From contig NZ_PGES01000001.1 in NCBI RefSeq assembly GCF_002797895.1, forward strand, positions 4,526,001 through 4,590,000: 64,000 bases of DNA, in the 5' to 3' direction. The position numbers were made by a program, and so were the translations under genes. This DNA is from Janthinobacterium sp. 67. Lineage in GTDB: Bacteria > Pseudomonadota > Gammaproteobacteria > Burkholderiales > Burkholderiaceae_D. Position 1 is the first letter of the stretch. Each line of letters starts with the position of its first letter. The notes under the pieces are model-generated. The model saw only the letters and a program-made list of their open reading frames with translations, was not told the DNA's origin and did no database searches. Shown here in pieces: positions 26,484 through 34,817 of this stretch.

Positions 26484-28343
26484 ATGCAAACTTTGACCTT
26501 CCTGCGCGCGCTGGGCTGTGCGCTACTTTGCCAGCTAACCCTGGCCGCGCACGCCGACCCCCTCAGCTATGCGCGCTACGACCAGGTGCGCACGCGCGAC
26601 CTGCAGCTGGACCTGAAAGCGGACTTCAAGCAAAAGACCCTGTCGGGCTATGCCGAGCTGTCCTTGAACTGGATCGATCCGGCGGCGCGCACCCTGGTGC
26701 TCGACACGCGCGATTTGTCGATCGCGAAGGTGCAGGTACAGGACAAGCGCGGCGCCTGGCAGATGGCGCCGTACCAGCTGGACAAGGCCGATCCGGAAAA
26801 GGGCCAGGCGCTGCGCATCACCACCACGGGCCAGCCGGGCAAGGTGCGCGTCTACTATCACACGGCGCCGAACGCCATCGCGCTGCAGTGGCTCACGCCG
26901 CAGCAGACCATGTCGGGCAAGCTGCCTTTCATGTTCAGCCAGTCGCAAAGCATCAACGCCCGCTCGTGGGTGCCGTCGCAGGATACGCCGGCCGTGCGTT
27001 TTACGTATAGCGCGCGCATCGATGCGCCGGCGGGCATGCGCGTCGTCATGAGCGCCGAGAACGACGAAAAGGCGACGGGCAAGGGCGGCTGGAAATTCAG
27101 GATGCCGCAGCCGATTCCATCGTATTTGCTGGCCATTGCCATCGGCGAACTGGAAGTGCGCAAGCTCGGTCCCCGCTCCGCCGTGTATGCGGAACCGCCA
27201 CGCATCAAGGCCGCCGAATACGAGCTGGCCGACACGGAAAAGATGATACAGGCCGCCGAAGCGCTGTACGGCCCGTATGGCTGGGGACGCTACGACATGA
27301 TCGTGCTGCCGCCATCGTTCCCTTACGGCGGCATGGAAAACCCGCGCCTGACCTTCCTCACGCCGACCATGATCGCGGGCGACCGCAGCCTGGTCGACCT
27401 GATCGCGCATGAACTGGCCCACTCGTGGTCGGGCAACCTGGTCACCAACGCCTCGTGGAAGCACATGTGGCTCAACGAGGGCTTCACCACCTACGTCACC
27501 ACGCGCATCGTCGAGCAGCTGTATGGCAGTGACGTGGCGCAGATGGGCGTGCAGGTCGACCAGGAAGAACTGGCCGCCTCGATCCGCGAACTGCCTGCCG
27601 CGAAAACGGCGCTGATCACGCGCGATGCGGACGCCAACCCGGCCGAAACGTACACGGACGACGGCATCATCTACCCGAAAGGCGCCTGGTTCCTGGCCAC
27701 CATGGAGCGCCGTGCCGGCCGCGCCGTATTCGATCCTTTCCTGCGCGGCTGGTTCGACCAGCACGCGTTCCAGAGCGTGACGACGGAGCAGTTCGTCGCC
27801 TATCTGCGCAAGAACCTGCTGGCGCAGCATCCGGACGTGATGCCCGAAGCGGAGCTCGATGAGTGGCTGTATGGCACCGGCGTGCCGGCCAGCGCGCAGC
27901 GCGTCGTCTCGCCGCGCCTGGCGCTGCTCGACCAGCACCGCGACGCCTGGTTGAAAGGCACATTGCCGACGAAAGACCTGGGCATGGACAAGTGGATCGC
28001 CATCGAATCGATGCACTTCCTGAACGACATCAACAACAAGGCCAGCGCGGCGCAATTGCGTGAGCTGGACCAGGCCTACGGCGTGGGCAAGAGCGGCAAC
28101 AATGAAGTGGCGTACCGCTTCTACCTGGCCTCCGTGAACGCCGGTTACGACGTGCAGCAGCCCTTGCAGACGTTCCTCATGAGCGTGGGCCGCCAGAAGT
28201 TCGTCGTGCCCCTCTACAGCGCCTTGATGAAGACGCCGCAGGGCCATGCCTGGGCCAAGGACGTGTATGCGCAGGCGCGCGAACGCTACCACCCGGTGAC
28301 GCAGGAAAGCGTCGACAAATTGATGGCCGCGCAAGCGCATTGA
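26484..28343 (+). CDS. Exported M1 family aminopeptidase (leukotriene A4 hydrolase-like)
   Basis: Encodes 619 residues with a signal peptide (1-24, ending AAHA). Visible motifs are the GGMENP exopeptidase loop, HELAHSWSGN (zinc His pair and catalytic Glu, about residue 309) and NEGFTTY with the third zinc ligand. The C-terminal helical domain (about 490-619) is of the LTA4 hydrolase/cold-active aminopeptidase type. It probably releases N-terminal residues from peptides in the periplasm. It is distinct from the preceding 801-residue M1 protein and not a recent tandem duplicate. The serine hydrolase gene starts 22 bases after its stop, so the two may be co-transcribed. Confidence 0.9.
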   Translation: MQTLTFLRALGCALLCQLTLAAHADPLSYARYDQVRTRDLQLDLKADFKQKTLSGYAELSLNWIDPAARTLVLDTRDLSIAKVQVQDKRGAWQMAPYQLDKADPEKGQALRITTTGQPGKVRVYYHTAPNAIALQWLTPQQTMSGKLPFMFSQSQSINARSWVPSQDTPAVRFTYSARIDAPAGMRVVMSAENDEKATGKGGWKFRMPQPIPSYLLAIAIGELEVRKLGPRSAVYAEPPRIKAAEYELADTEKMIQAAEALYGPYGWGRYDMIVLPPSFPYGGMENPRLTFLTPTMIAGDRSLVDLIAHELAHSWSGNLVTNASWKHMWLNEGFTTYVTTRIVEQLYGSDVAQMGVQVDQEELAASIRELPAAKTALITRDADANPAETYTDDGIIYPKGAWFLATMERRAGRAVFDPFLRGWFDQHAFQSVTTEQFVAYLRKNLLAQHPDVMPEAELDEWLYGTGVPASAQRVVSPRLALLDQHRDAWLKGTLPTKDLGMDKWIAIESMHFLNDINNKASAAQLRELDQAYGVGKSGNNEVAYRFYLASVNAGYDVQQPLQTFLMSVGRQKFVVPLYSALMKTPQGHAWAKDVYAQARERYHPVTQESVDKLMAAQAH

Positions 28344-28365
28344 ACCTTCTTTGGACATCCTGACC

Positions 28366-30003
28366 ATGCATACCATGAACCGTCTTTCCACCGCCATCGT
28401 GCTGGCGTTTTCCGGCATCGCCGTGCCGGCGCTGGCTGTTGACGCGGCCCCCGTCGTTGCCGCCGCTTTGGCCCCCGCGCCGGCCTTCGATCTCGAGCGC
28501 GACGTCGCCACCGCCCTGAAAGTGTTCGACGTGCCCGGCATGGCGATCGCCATCGTCAAGGATGGCAAGGTCATCACCGCCAGGGGTTTCGGCGTGCGCA
28601 AGCTGGGCGAACCGGCCGCCGTCGATGCGAAGACCGTCTTCGAGGTGGCATCGAACTCGAAAGGCTTCACGGCCGCCGCGCTGGCCATGCTGGTCGACGA
28701 GGGCAAGCTGGCCTGGGACGATCCCGTCACCAAGCACCTGCCCGGCTTCCAGATGCACGATTCCTACGTGACGGGCGCCATGACCATCCGCGATTTGCTG
28801 ACGCACCGCAGTGGCCTGGGCCTGGGCGCGGGCGACTTGCTGTGGTGGCCGACGACGACCTTCAGCACCGACGAGATCATCGAGAAGCTGCGCTACATCC
28901 GTCCGGCCACGAGTTTTCGCAACAGCTATGCCTACGATAACCTGCTGTACATCGTGGCCGGCAAGATCATCGCCGACAAGGCGGGAAAAAGCTGGGGCGA
29001 GGCCATGCATGAGCGCATCCTGGCGCCGCTGGGCATGACGGGCACCACCACCAGCCTGGCGGAGAACGCGGGCAATCCCGACGTCGCCAATGCGCACAGC
29101 AAGATCGACGGCAAGATCGCCGCCGTCAAGTCGATGCCCGTGCCGAACGCCGTGGGCGCCGTCGGCATCAACACGAACGCGGAAGATATCGCCAAGTGGA
29201 TGATGGTGCTGCTCGACGGCGGCAAGATCGCCGGCGTGAAGGACAAGGATGGCAAGGACGCGCGCCTGTTCAGCGAAAAGCAGGGCCGCGAAATGTGGGC
29301 GGCGCAAACGCCGATCAGGATCCCCGAGCCGAAACCGGCATTGGCCGCGACCAAACCGAACTTCAGCGCGTATGGCCTGGGTTTCCAGCTGCGCGACTAC
29401 AAGGGCATGAAGGTGGCCATGCACGGCGGCGCGCTGCAGGGCTTTTATTCGCGCGTGGTGATGGTGCCGGAAGCGAAGCTGGGCGTGGCCATCCTCACCA
29501 ATGCGGAAAATGGCGGTTCGATGACGGCACTGCAATGGCGCATCCTCGACCATTACCTGCAGGCGGCGCCGTCGGACTGGCTGGCGCTGGTGGCCAAGGT
29601 GGAGCAGGACCAGCATGCCGAGGAAGTGAAAAAGCAGGGCAAGGCGTCGAGCGCGCGCGCGGCCAGATCGCAGCCGTCGCTGCCGCTGGCGGCGTACGAC
29701 GGCGAGTACGAGGATGCCTGGTACGGCAAGGTCATCATCAAGCCGGAAGGGAAAAAACATATCCTCAGCTTCACGCGCACACCGGACCTGACGGGCGAGC
29801 TGGAACACTGGCAGCACGACACCTTCATCGTGCGCTGGAAAGAGCGCAACTTCAACGCCGACGCCTACGTGACGTTCTCGCTCAATCCCGATGGCAGCAT
29901 CGATCGGGTAAAGATGGCGCCCGTGTCGGCCGAGACGGATTTCAGCTACGACTTTCAGGACCTGAACCTGGTGCCGCTGAAACCGAAGGAAGCGAAGAAA
30001 TAA
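28366..30003 (+). CDS. Exported serine hydrolase (beta-lactamase/DD-peptidase family)
   Basis: Encodes 545 residues with a signal peptide (about 1-25). The class C beta-lactamase-like domain (about 45-400) has S-N-S-K (Ser96 nucleophile, Lys99), a Y-D-N motif in the SYAYDNLLY segment and an H-G-G box replacing KTG. The C-terminal ~130 residues resemble the DUF3471 beta-barrel often attached to these peptidases or esterases. With HGG instead of KTG, real beta-lactam resistance activity is unlikely; a D-aminopeptidase or esterase is more typical. ATG 28366 is preferred; 28375 is also possible. It follows the M1 aminopeptidase closely and ends at a REP-like palindrome. Confidence 0.85.
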   Translation: MHTMNRLSTAIVLAFSGIAVPALAVDAAPVVAAALAPAPAFDLERDVATALKVFDVPGMAIAIVKDGKVITARGFGVRKLGEPAAVDAKTVFEVASNSKGFTAAALAMLVDEGKLAWDDPVTKHLPGFQMHDSYVTGAMTIRDLLTHRSGLGLGAGDLLWWPTTTFSTDEIIEKLRYIRPATSFRNSYAYDNLLYIVAGKIIADKAGKSWGEAMHERILAPLGMTGTTTSLAENAGNPDVANAHSKIDGKIAAVKSMPVPNAVGAVGINTNAEDIAKWMMVLLDGGKIAGVKDKDGKDARLFSEKQGREMWAAQTPIRIPEPKPALAATKPNFSAYGLGFQLRDYKGMKVAMHGGALQGFYSRVVMVPEAKLGVAILTNAENGGSMTALQWRILDHYLQAAPSDWLALVAKVEQDQHAEEVKKQGKASSARAARSQPSLPLAAYDGEYEDAWYGKVIIKPEGKKHILSFTRTPDLTGELEHWQHDTFIVRWKERNFNADAYVTFSLNPDGSIDRVKMAPVSAETDFSYDFQDLNLVPLKPKEAKK

Positions 30004-30012
30004 GATGATAGG

Positions 30013-30040
30013 TCGGGTTAGCGCGCAGCGCGTAACCCGA
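30013..30040. repeat. REP-like palindrome between convergent genes
   Basis: TCGGGTTA and TAACCCGA (30013-30020, 30033-30040) flank a GCGCGCAGCGCG core that extends the stem. This type of intergenic GTCGGGTTA...TAACCCGAC palindrome occurs as a repeated element in many proteobacteria. Here it sits in the 47-base gap between two convergent stops, where it could terminate transcription or protect RNA ends. I see only one copy in this window. Confidence 0.6.
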
Positions 30041-30050
30041 GACGCTCACT

Positions 30051-30881
30051 TTATGGTTTGACGAACTTGAGTGTCATGCGGTCGCTCTCGCCGATGGCCG
30101 TGTACTTGGCCCGCTCCACATCCTTGTTGGCGTAGGTGGGCGGCAGCGCCCAGACGCCGCCCTGGTGGTCGGCCGTGTCTTTCGGATTGGCGTTGATCTC
30201 CGACTTGGCCGCCAGTTTGAAACCCGCGCCTTCGGCCAGCTTGATCACATACGCTTCGTGCATGTAGCCGCTGCTGGCCGTGGCGTCCTGCGCCTTGCTC
30301 GCCGGCAGGCGGTGCTCGACGACGCCGAATACGCCGCCCGGCTTCAGGCTGTCATAGACTTCCTTGAACAGGGTTTGCATGCCCGCTTCGCCGATCGGTA
30401 TCCAGTTGTGGATATTGCGGAAGGTGAGCACCATGTCGGCCGTGCCCTTGGGCGCGATGCGGTAGGTGGTGGGTGGCGCGAAGGCGCCGATGTCCACCTT
30501 GCCGAAGGCGGCTGGATTGGCGTCGAGCTTTTGCTGGAAGCGCGCCGCGCCACGGCGCGCGCCTTCGCTGCTTGACTGCGGGTCGTTGCCGGCCGCGATC
30601 AGCTTGCCGTTGTCGCGCAGGTAGGGCGCCAGGATCTCCGTGTACCAGCCGCCGCCGGGCGCCAGTTCCACCACCGTCATGTTCGGCTTGATGCCGAAGA
30701 ACGTCAGCGTTTCATACGGGTGGCGGGCGCCGTCGCGCAGCGCGTTGGCCGGCGTGCGCGCGCTGCCGGCGATGGCCGCTTTCAGGGCCGCGTCGCCCGT
30801 GTCGGCGGCCAGTGCCGCGCCGCTGCCGCCACAGGCCAGCATGACCGTCAGGGCCGCAGCCAGGGATACTCGCTTCATCAT
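30051..30881 (-). CDS. Exported class I SAM-dependent methyltransferase-like protein
   Basis: About 276 residues. The N-terminus is a clear signal peptide (MKRV, hydrophobic core, possible lipobox L-A-C-G, then ALAA), followed by a class I methyltransferase-like fold: motif I VVELAPGGGWYTEILAP, later DMVLTFRNIHNW and SLKPGGVFGVVEHR. S-adenosylmethionine is not expected in the periplasm, so either the protein is not a methyltransferase in vivo or the hydrophobic start is a membrane anchor. Three consecutive ATGs (30884, 30881, 30878) follow a GGAG; the middle one has the best spacing. It is convergent with the serine hydrolase gene. Confidence 0.75.
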   Translation of the reverse strand: MMKRVSLAAALTVMLACGGSGAALAADTGDAALKAAIAGSARTPANALRDGARHPYETLTFFGIKPNMTVVELAPGGGWYTEILAPYLRDNGKLIAAGNDPQSSSEGARRGAARFQQKLDANPAAFGKVDIGAFAPPTTYRIAPKGTADMVLTFRNIHNWIPIGEAGMQTLFKEVYDSLKPGGVFGVVEHRLPASKAQDATASSGYMHEAYVIKLAEGAGFKLAAKSEINANPKDTADHQGGVWALPPTYANKDVERAKYTAIGESDRMTLKFVKP

Positions 30882-30966
30882 CATTTGCTCCATGCGTGAT
30901 TGGATCGGTTGGTGAATTGGTGGCGATCGCCATCAACGCCGATCATCGGTCAAGCACGCTGGCCGG

Positions 30967-31623
30967 TCAAGCGGATTCCGTCCCCCATGCGGCGGCATAC
31001 GCGGGCATGTCGCAGGTGTTGAGCGCATCGGCGACGGCCGCGCCACGGCCGTGCGTGAACGGCAATTCGCCCGTCCAGACGGCATGCGCCATGTCGCCCG
31101 CATCGTCGAGCGGGCCGCCCTTGCGCTGCTTGACGGCGTATTCGTCGAGCGCGATGCGCAGCACGGTGGTGGCCGCGTATTCCTTGGCGCTGCCGCCGCG
31201 CACGTGCGCCAGGCGTCCCGGCATCAGCTTTTCCATCAGCGCGTCCATGGCCGCGTGCTGCTGGTCGATGTCGCTCACTTTTTCAAACCGCCCGTACACC
31301 ATCGCCGAACGGTAGTTCATCGTGTGGTTGAAGGCGGAGCGCGCCAGTACCAGGCCGTCGAGATGGGTGACCGTCACGCACACGTCGCTGTCTTGCAAGA
31401 GTTTGAGCATGCGGCTGCCGTTCGAGCCGTGGATATACAAGTGGCCATCGATGCGCCAGCAGGCGGTCGGGATGCAATGGCTGCCCTTGTCGTCGTGGAA
31501 GGCGATATGGCACAGGTAGGCGGCATCGAGGATGGCGTGCAAGGTGGTTTGCTCGTAGCTGGCCAGTTCGGCGACGCGGCGCACGCGGGTACGGGGGCTG
31601 GGTGGCAGGGCGGTAGCGGTCAT
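30967..31623 (-). CDS. Pyridoxamine 5'-phosphate oxidase-like (FMN-binding split-barrel) protein
   Basis: Encodes 218 residues. The split-barrel flavin-binding fold is recognisable from AAYLCHIAFHDDKGSHCIPTA and the repeated H-rich strand pattern (LYIHGSNGSRML, VCVTVTHLDGLVLARSAFNHTMNYRSAMVYG). This subgroup (often annotated pyridoxamine 5'-phosphate oxidase family) is not the housekeeping PdxH; members bind FMN or heme and their reactions vary. The start at 31623 matches the conserved N-terminus; the open frame upstream is unsupported. It is divergent from a MocR-type PLP-binding regulator, with 109 bases between them. Confidence 0.8.
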   Translation of the reverse strand: MTATALPPSPRTRVRRVAELASYEQTTLHAILDAAYLCHIAFHDDKGSHCIPTACWRIDGHLYIHGSNGSRMLKLLQDSDVCVTVTHLDGLVLARSAFNHTMNYRSAMVYGRFEKVSDIDQQHAAMDALMEKLMPGRLAHVRGGSAKEYAATTVLRIALDEYAVKQRKGGPLDDAGDMAHAVWTGELPFTHGRGAAVADALNTCDMPAYAAAWGTESA

Positions 31624-31732
31624 GGCGGAAGTCCCGTTGGTTGAAGAGGAAGGCCGCACTATAATCGGCATCTGGCCCTGAAAAAAGATCCAGAAGTGAG
31701 AAATAATGTAGAGCCACAGTTGAGGGAGGCAC

Positions 31733-33205
31733 ATGGATTTTGCTTTGCTGCTGAACGCATTCGAGCGCACGCACCGCGAGCGGGGCTGGCCGCGCCAGCG
31801 CCTGCTGCATGAATGCCTGCGCGCGGCGATCCGCGGCGGCCAGCTGGCGCCCGGCACGCGCCTGGCCGCCACGCGCGTGCTGGCGGCCGAACTGGGACTG
31901 GCGCGCAATACCGTGCTGTACGCCTACGAGCAATTGGCCAGCGAAGGGTTTGTCTTGCCGGACCGGCGCGGCACCGTCGTCGCCGGCAGCGTGGGCGTGC
32001 CGACCGCCCCGCCAGTGAGCGCAGCCCAGGATGGCTTGTCGCGCCGCGCCCGGCGTTTGCGCGGCGTGGCGGGACAGGATGCCAGCGCGGCGGTGGTGTT
32101 TCCCGCCGACGCCATGGGCGCGTTCGCGCCAGGCGTGCCGGCGCTCGACGAATTCCCGCTGGCGCAGTGGCGGCGCATGCTGGACCGCGCGTGGCGCGCG
32201 TTGACGCCGCGCCAGCTCAATTACGGCGACCCTGCCGGCGAGCCGCAGCTGCGCATGGCCATCGCCGAGCATTTGCGCGCCGCGCGCGGCGTCGTCTGCG
32301 ATGCGGGCCAGGTGTTCATCACGGACGGCACGCAGAGCAGCCTCGATGTGTGCCTGCGCGCCTTTGCCGACCAGGGAGATACCTTGTGGATCGAGCATCC
32401 CGGCTATGGCGGCGCGCTGGCGGCGGGCCGTGGCGCCGGCTTGCAGGTGACGGGTATCGCCGTCGACATGGATGGCATCGCGCCGACGGACGACGACTGG
32501 CGCGTGACGCCGCCGCGCCTGATCTACACGACGCCGTCGCACCAGTATCCGACGGGCAGCGTGCTCAGTCCCGCGCGCCGCATGGCGCTGCTCGAACGCG
32601 CGCGTGCGGCTGGCGCCCTGATCATCGAAGACGATTACGACAGCGAATTTCGCCATGGCGGCCCGCCGCTGGCGGCCATGCAGGGACTGGTGGCCGACGC
32701 GCCCATCGTATATCTGGGCACCTTCAGCAAGACCATGTTTCCCGCCTTGCGCCTGGCTTTTATCGTCGTGCCGGCCGCGCTGGCAGGGGCCTTCGCGCAG
32801 ATGCAGGCGCAGGGCGCCGCGCGCGGACGCGTGGCCGAACAGCTGGCGCTGGCCGAGTTCCTGCGCAGCGGCCTGTTTGCGCGCCACGTGCGCCGCATGC
32901 GCCGCCTGTACCGCCAGCGGCGCGACGCCTTGAGCGAGGCACTGCAGCGCCATGCGTGTGCGGGCGCGGCCATCCATGGCGGCACGGCCGGCATGCACCT
33001 GGCGCTGCGCTTTCACGATACGGCATGGGATGACCTGGCGCTGAGCCGCCGTGCCGCGCAGGACGGCATCGTGGCGCTGGCGCTGTCCGCGCATGGCACG
33101 GGAGAAGGGCCGGGTTGGAACGGTTTCCTGCTCGGTTATGCGCAGGTGCCGGCCGAGAACATGGATGGCCTGGCGCGCCGCCTGGGTGGGCTGCTGCCAG
33201 CGTGA
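31733..33205 (+). CDS. MocR family transcriptional regulator (GntR HTH + aminotransferase domain)
   Basis: Encodes 490 residues. The GntR-type winged helix is at about 10-80 (AIRGGQLAPGTRLAATRVLAAELGL and the ARNTVLYAYEQL recognition helix). A linker leads to a fold-type I aminotransferase domain (about 110-485) with the D-D-Y-D-S-E-F motif and the PLP lysine in TFSKTMFP (about residue 332). PdxR-type members sense PLP and control vitamin B6 genes. Pairing here with a divergent PNP-oxidase-like gene suggests that the intergenic region 31624-31732 holds its operator. GAGGGAGG lies just before the ATG. Confidence 0.88.
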   Translation: MDFALLLNAFERTHRERGWPRQRLLHECLRAAIRGGQLAPGTRLAATRVLAAELGLARNTVLYAYEQLASEGFVLPDRRGTVVAGSVGVPTAPPVSAAQDGLSRRARRLRGVAGQDASAAVVFPADAMGAFAPGVPALDEFPLAQWRRMLDRAWRALTPRQLNYGDPAGEPQLRMAIAEHLRAARGVVCDAGQVFITDGTQSSLDVCLRAFADQGDTLWIEHPGYGGALAAGRGAGLQVTGIAVDMDGIAPTDDDWRVTPPRLIYTTPSHQYPTGSVLSPARRMALLERARAAGALIIEDDYDSEFRHGGPPLAAMQGLVADAPIVYLGTFSKTMFPALRLAFIVVPAALAGAFAQMQAQGAARGRVAEQLALAEFLRSGLFARHVRRMRRLYRQRRDALSEALQRHACAGAAIHGGTAGMHLALRFHDTAWDDLALSRRAAQDGIVALALSAHGTGEGPGWNGFLLGYAQVPAENMDGLARRLGGLLPA

Positions 33206-33215
33206 GATTCCGACT

Positions 33216-33995
33216 TTACTGCTGATCCAGCATCCACTGCTTCAAGCCGTTGACCCAGTTCTTGGCAGGCAGGTTGAATTGCTTCTTGATGGTGGCGGCG
33301 CGCTCGTACAGCTCGCTGAAGTCGAGCGAGGGCGATTTTTTGAACGCCAGCACGACGATGTTTTCATCTTCCACTTCCGGCACCCACACGACGGCATCGA
33401 AGACCAGTTCCATCGCCTGCAAATTCTTGTCGTAGTTGGGGAAGTCGCCGAAGACATTCGTGCACATGATGCCGTCGTCCGTCAGACAGTCGAAGCAGGC
33501 CTGGTAGAACTCGGGCGTGTCGAGCACGGGTCCGCGCGCGTCTTCGTCGTACAGGTCCACTTGCAGCGCGTCAACGGTGCCATGGTTGGCCGGGTCGAGC
33601 ACGAAGTCGAGCGCATTCATTTCGCGTACGTCGAGGCGTGCGTCGTTCGGCGGCAGCGCGAACTGGGCGCCGCAGATGGCGATCACGTTCGGATTGAGTT
33701 CGATGGCCGTGACCGTGGCGTCGGGGAAGCGGCGGTAGCTGAACTTGGTCAGCGCGGCGCTGCCCAGGCCCAGCTGCACGATGCGTTTGGGCTGCGTCTT
33801 GAACAGCATCCACATCATCATCATCTGCACGTATTCGAGCTCGATGGCGTCGGGTTTGTCCAGACGCATGGCGCCCTGCACCCACTTGGTCCCCAGGTGC
33901 AGGTAGCGGATGCCGCGGTGTTCGGTGGTGGTGGCGGGCGGGTGGCCCGGGTGGCTGAAAGCGGTATGGCTGGTGGAGGTAAAGTCGGTCGTCAT
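33216..33995 (-). CDS. Spermidine synthase-like protein (methyltransferase fold)
   Basis: Encodes 259 residues. The Rossmann-like core shows motif I (QLGLGSAALTKF) and an acidic strand end (VTAIELNP), followed by VDALQVDLYDEDARGP. This is the pattern of polyamine aminopropyltransferase relatives. Many such proteins are not true spermidine synthases, and the substrate-specific motifs are not complete here, so I leave the reaction open. It is convergent with the MocR regulator gene, 10 bases apart. It is probably monocistronic. Confidence 0.75.
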   Translation of the reverse strand: MTTDFTSTSHTAFSHPGHPPATTTEHRGIRYLHLGTKWVQGAMRLDKPDAIELEYVQMMMMWMLFKTQPKRIVQLGLGSAALTKFSYRRFPDATVTAIELNPNVIAICGAQFALPPNDARLDVREMNALDFVLDPANHGTVDALQVDLYDEDARGPVLDTPEFYQACFDCLTDDGIMCTNVFGDFPNYDKNLQAMELVFDAVVWVPEVEDENIVVLAFKKSPSLDFSELYERAATIKKQFNLPAKNWVNGLKQWMLDQQ

Positions 33996-34015
33996 GGCGT
34001 CAGTTTAGCAGCCGC

Positions 34016-34041
34016 CAAAGAAAAAGACGCCGTGGCGTCTT
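34016..34041 (-). terminator. Rho-independent terminator of the PEP-CTERM gene
   Basis: On the minus strand, AAGACGCC ... GGCGTCTT forms the stem (34024-34031 with 34034-34041, effective loop 4-6 bases), followed by TTTTTCTTT. It begins 15 bases past the stop of the PEP-CTERM gene. Confidence 0.8.
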
Positions 34042-34055
34042 TGGGGGGGGAGCGC

Positions 34056-34580
34056 TCAAGATTGTTTGCGGCGCCGCGCCAGGAAGCCGAGTATGCCCAG
34101 GCCGGCCAGCAGCATGCCATAGGTTTCCGGTTCAGGAACGGGAGCCAGGTTCAGGTTGAAGACGCCGCCATAGCTGCCGCCCTTGGTGTTGCCGATGACG
34201 GTGAGGACCAGCGGGCCATTGAACAGGAGGTTCGTAGGCGCCAGGACTTCGCCCTGGGCATAGCCAAAGACGGTGGGGCCGCCAAAGCCGGTCAGTCCTA
34301 TGCCGTTCAGGTCGGCACTGGTGAAGTGGATGGAGGAGCTGTCCGTGCCCGTGACGGACAGGTTGGCCAGGAAGGCTTGCGCGGTGGAACCGAAGGTCGC
34401 GTTGGGTGTGAACGTGAAGGTATCGGTGAAGTCGCCGAGCGGACTGGGCACCGCGCTGAAGCCGCTGGTCCACAGATTGCCCGTGGTATTGACGAGGTTG
34501 ACCGTGTAGGCGGTGGCGCTGGCGCTGCCGATGGAAGCAGCGCTCAGGACCGCCGCTGCGATGAGTGATTTTAGTTTCAT
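34056..34580 (-). CDS. FxDxF-type PEP-CTERM sorting protein
   Basis: Encodes 174 residues. The signal peptide is 1-23 (ending ASA). The mature part is a Ser/Thr/Gly-rich beta domain with F-T-D-T-F at 51-55, the mark of the FxDxF PEP-CTERM family. The C-terminus is a classical sorting signal: V-P-E-P-E-T near residue 148, a hydrophobic helix, then R-R-R-K. It is expected to be processed by exosortase and displayed on or released from the surface with extracellular polysaccharide. No exosortase gene is in the window. The 5' flank is an unusually AT-rich stretch with a TATAAT at 34681-34686 on the same strand. Confidence 0.9.
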   Translation of the reverse strand: MKLKSLIAAAVLSAASIGSASATAYTVNLVNTTGNLWTSGFSAVPSPLGDFTDTFTFTPNATFGSTAQAFLANLSVTGTDSSSIHFTSADLNGIGLTGFGGPTVFGYAQGEVLAPTNLLFNGPLVLTVIGNTKGGSYGGVFNLNLAPVPEPETYGMLLAGLGILGFLARRRKQS

Positions 34581-34680
34581 GTTGATCCCCGCGAAAAGAC
34601 GATTGATGTTTCAAAAAAACCGTACCGCGCTGATAAATTATCGCTGAGACATCACGTTGTCAATTAGTTATTTCAATAGC

Positions 34681-34686
34681 ATTATA
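34681..34686 (-). promoter_or_regulatory. Candidate -10 (TATAAT) for the PEP-CTERM gene
   Basis: A perfect TATAAT on the minus strand about 100 bases before the ATG. The matching -35 (TAGAAA at 34704-34709) is poor. The whole gap 34581-34817 is AT-rich and contains no gene I can support. Confidence 0.4.
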
Positions 34687-34817
34687 CAAACTCAAATAGC
34701 TTATTTCTAATACACGGGCATGGGATGCTTGAGATTGCCGTATTGGCAATTCAATTATCAATATTTTACTCAAAAATCGTTCGAGATTTTGTGGTCTAAA
34801 AATCGTTATACGAGGAA

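Noticed and set aside
26484..28343. Tandem duplication of the two M1 peptidase genes
   Set aside because: They differ in length, exopeptidase motif (GGMEY versus GGMEN) and C-terminal domains, so they are distinct subfamilies.
34700..34817. Sigma-54 promoter linked to the PEP-CTERM gene
   Set aside because: The only resemblance (TTGGCA at about 34753) is on the wrong strand and lacks a GC at the right distance.
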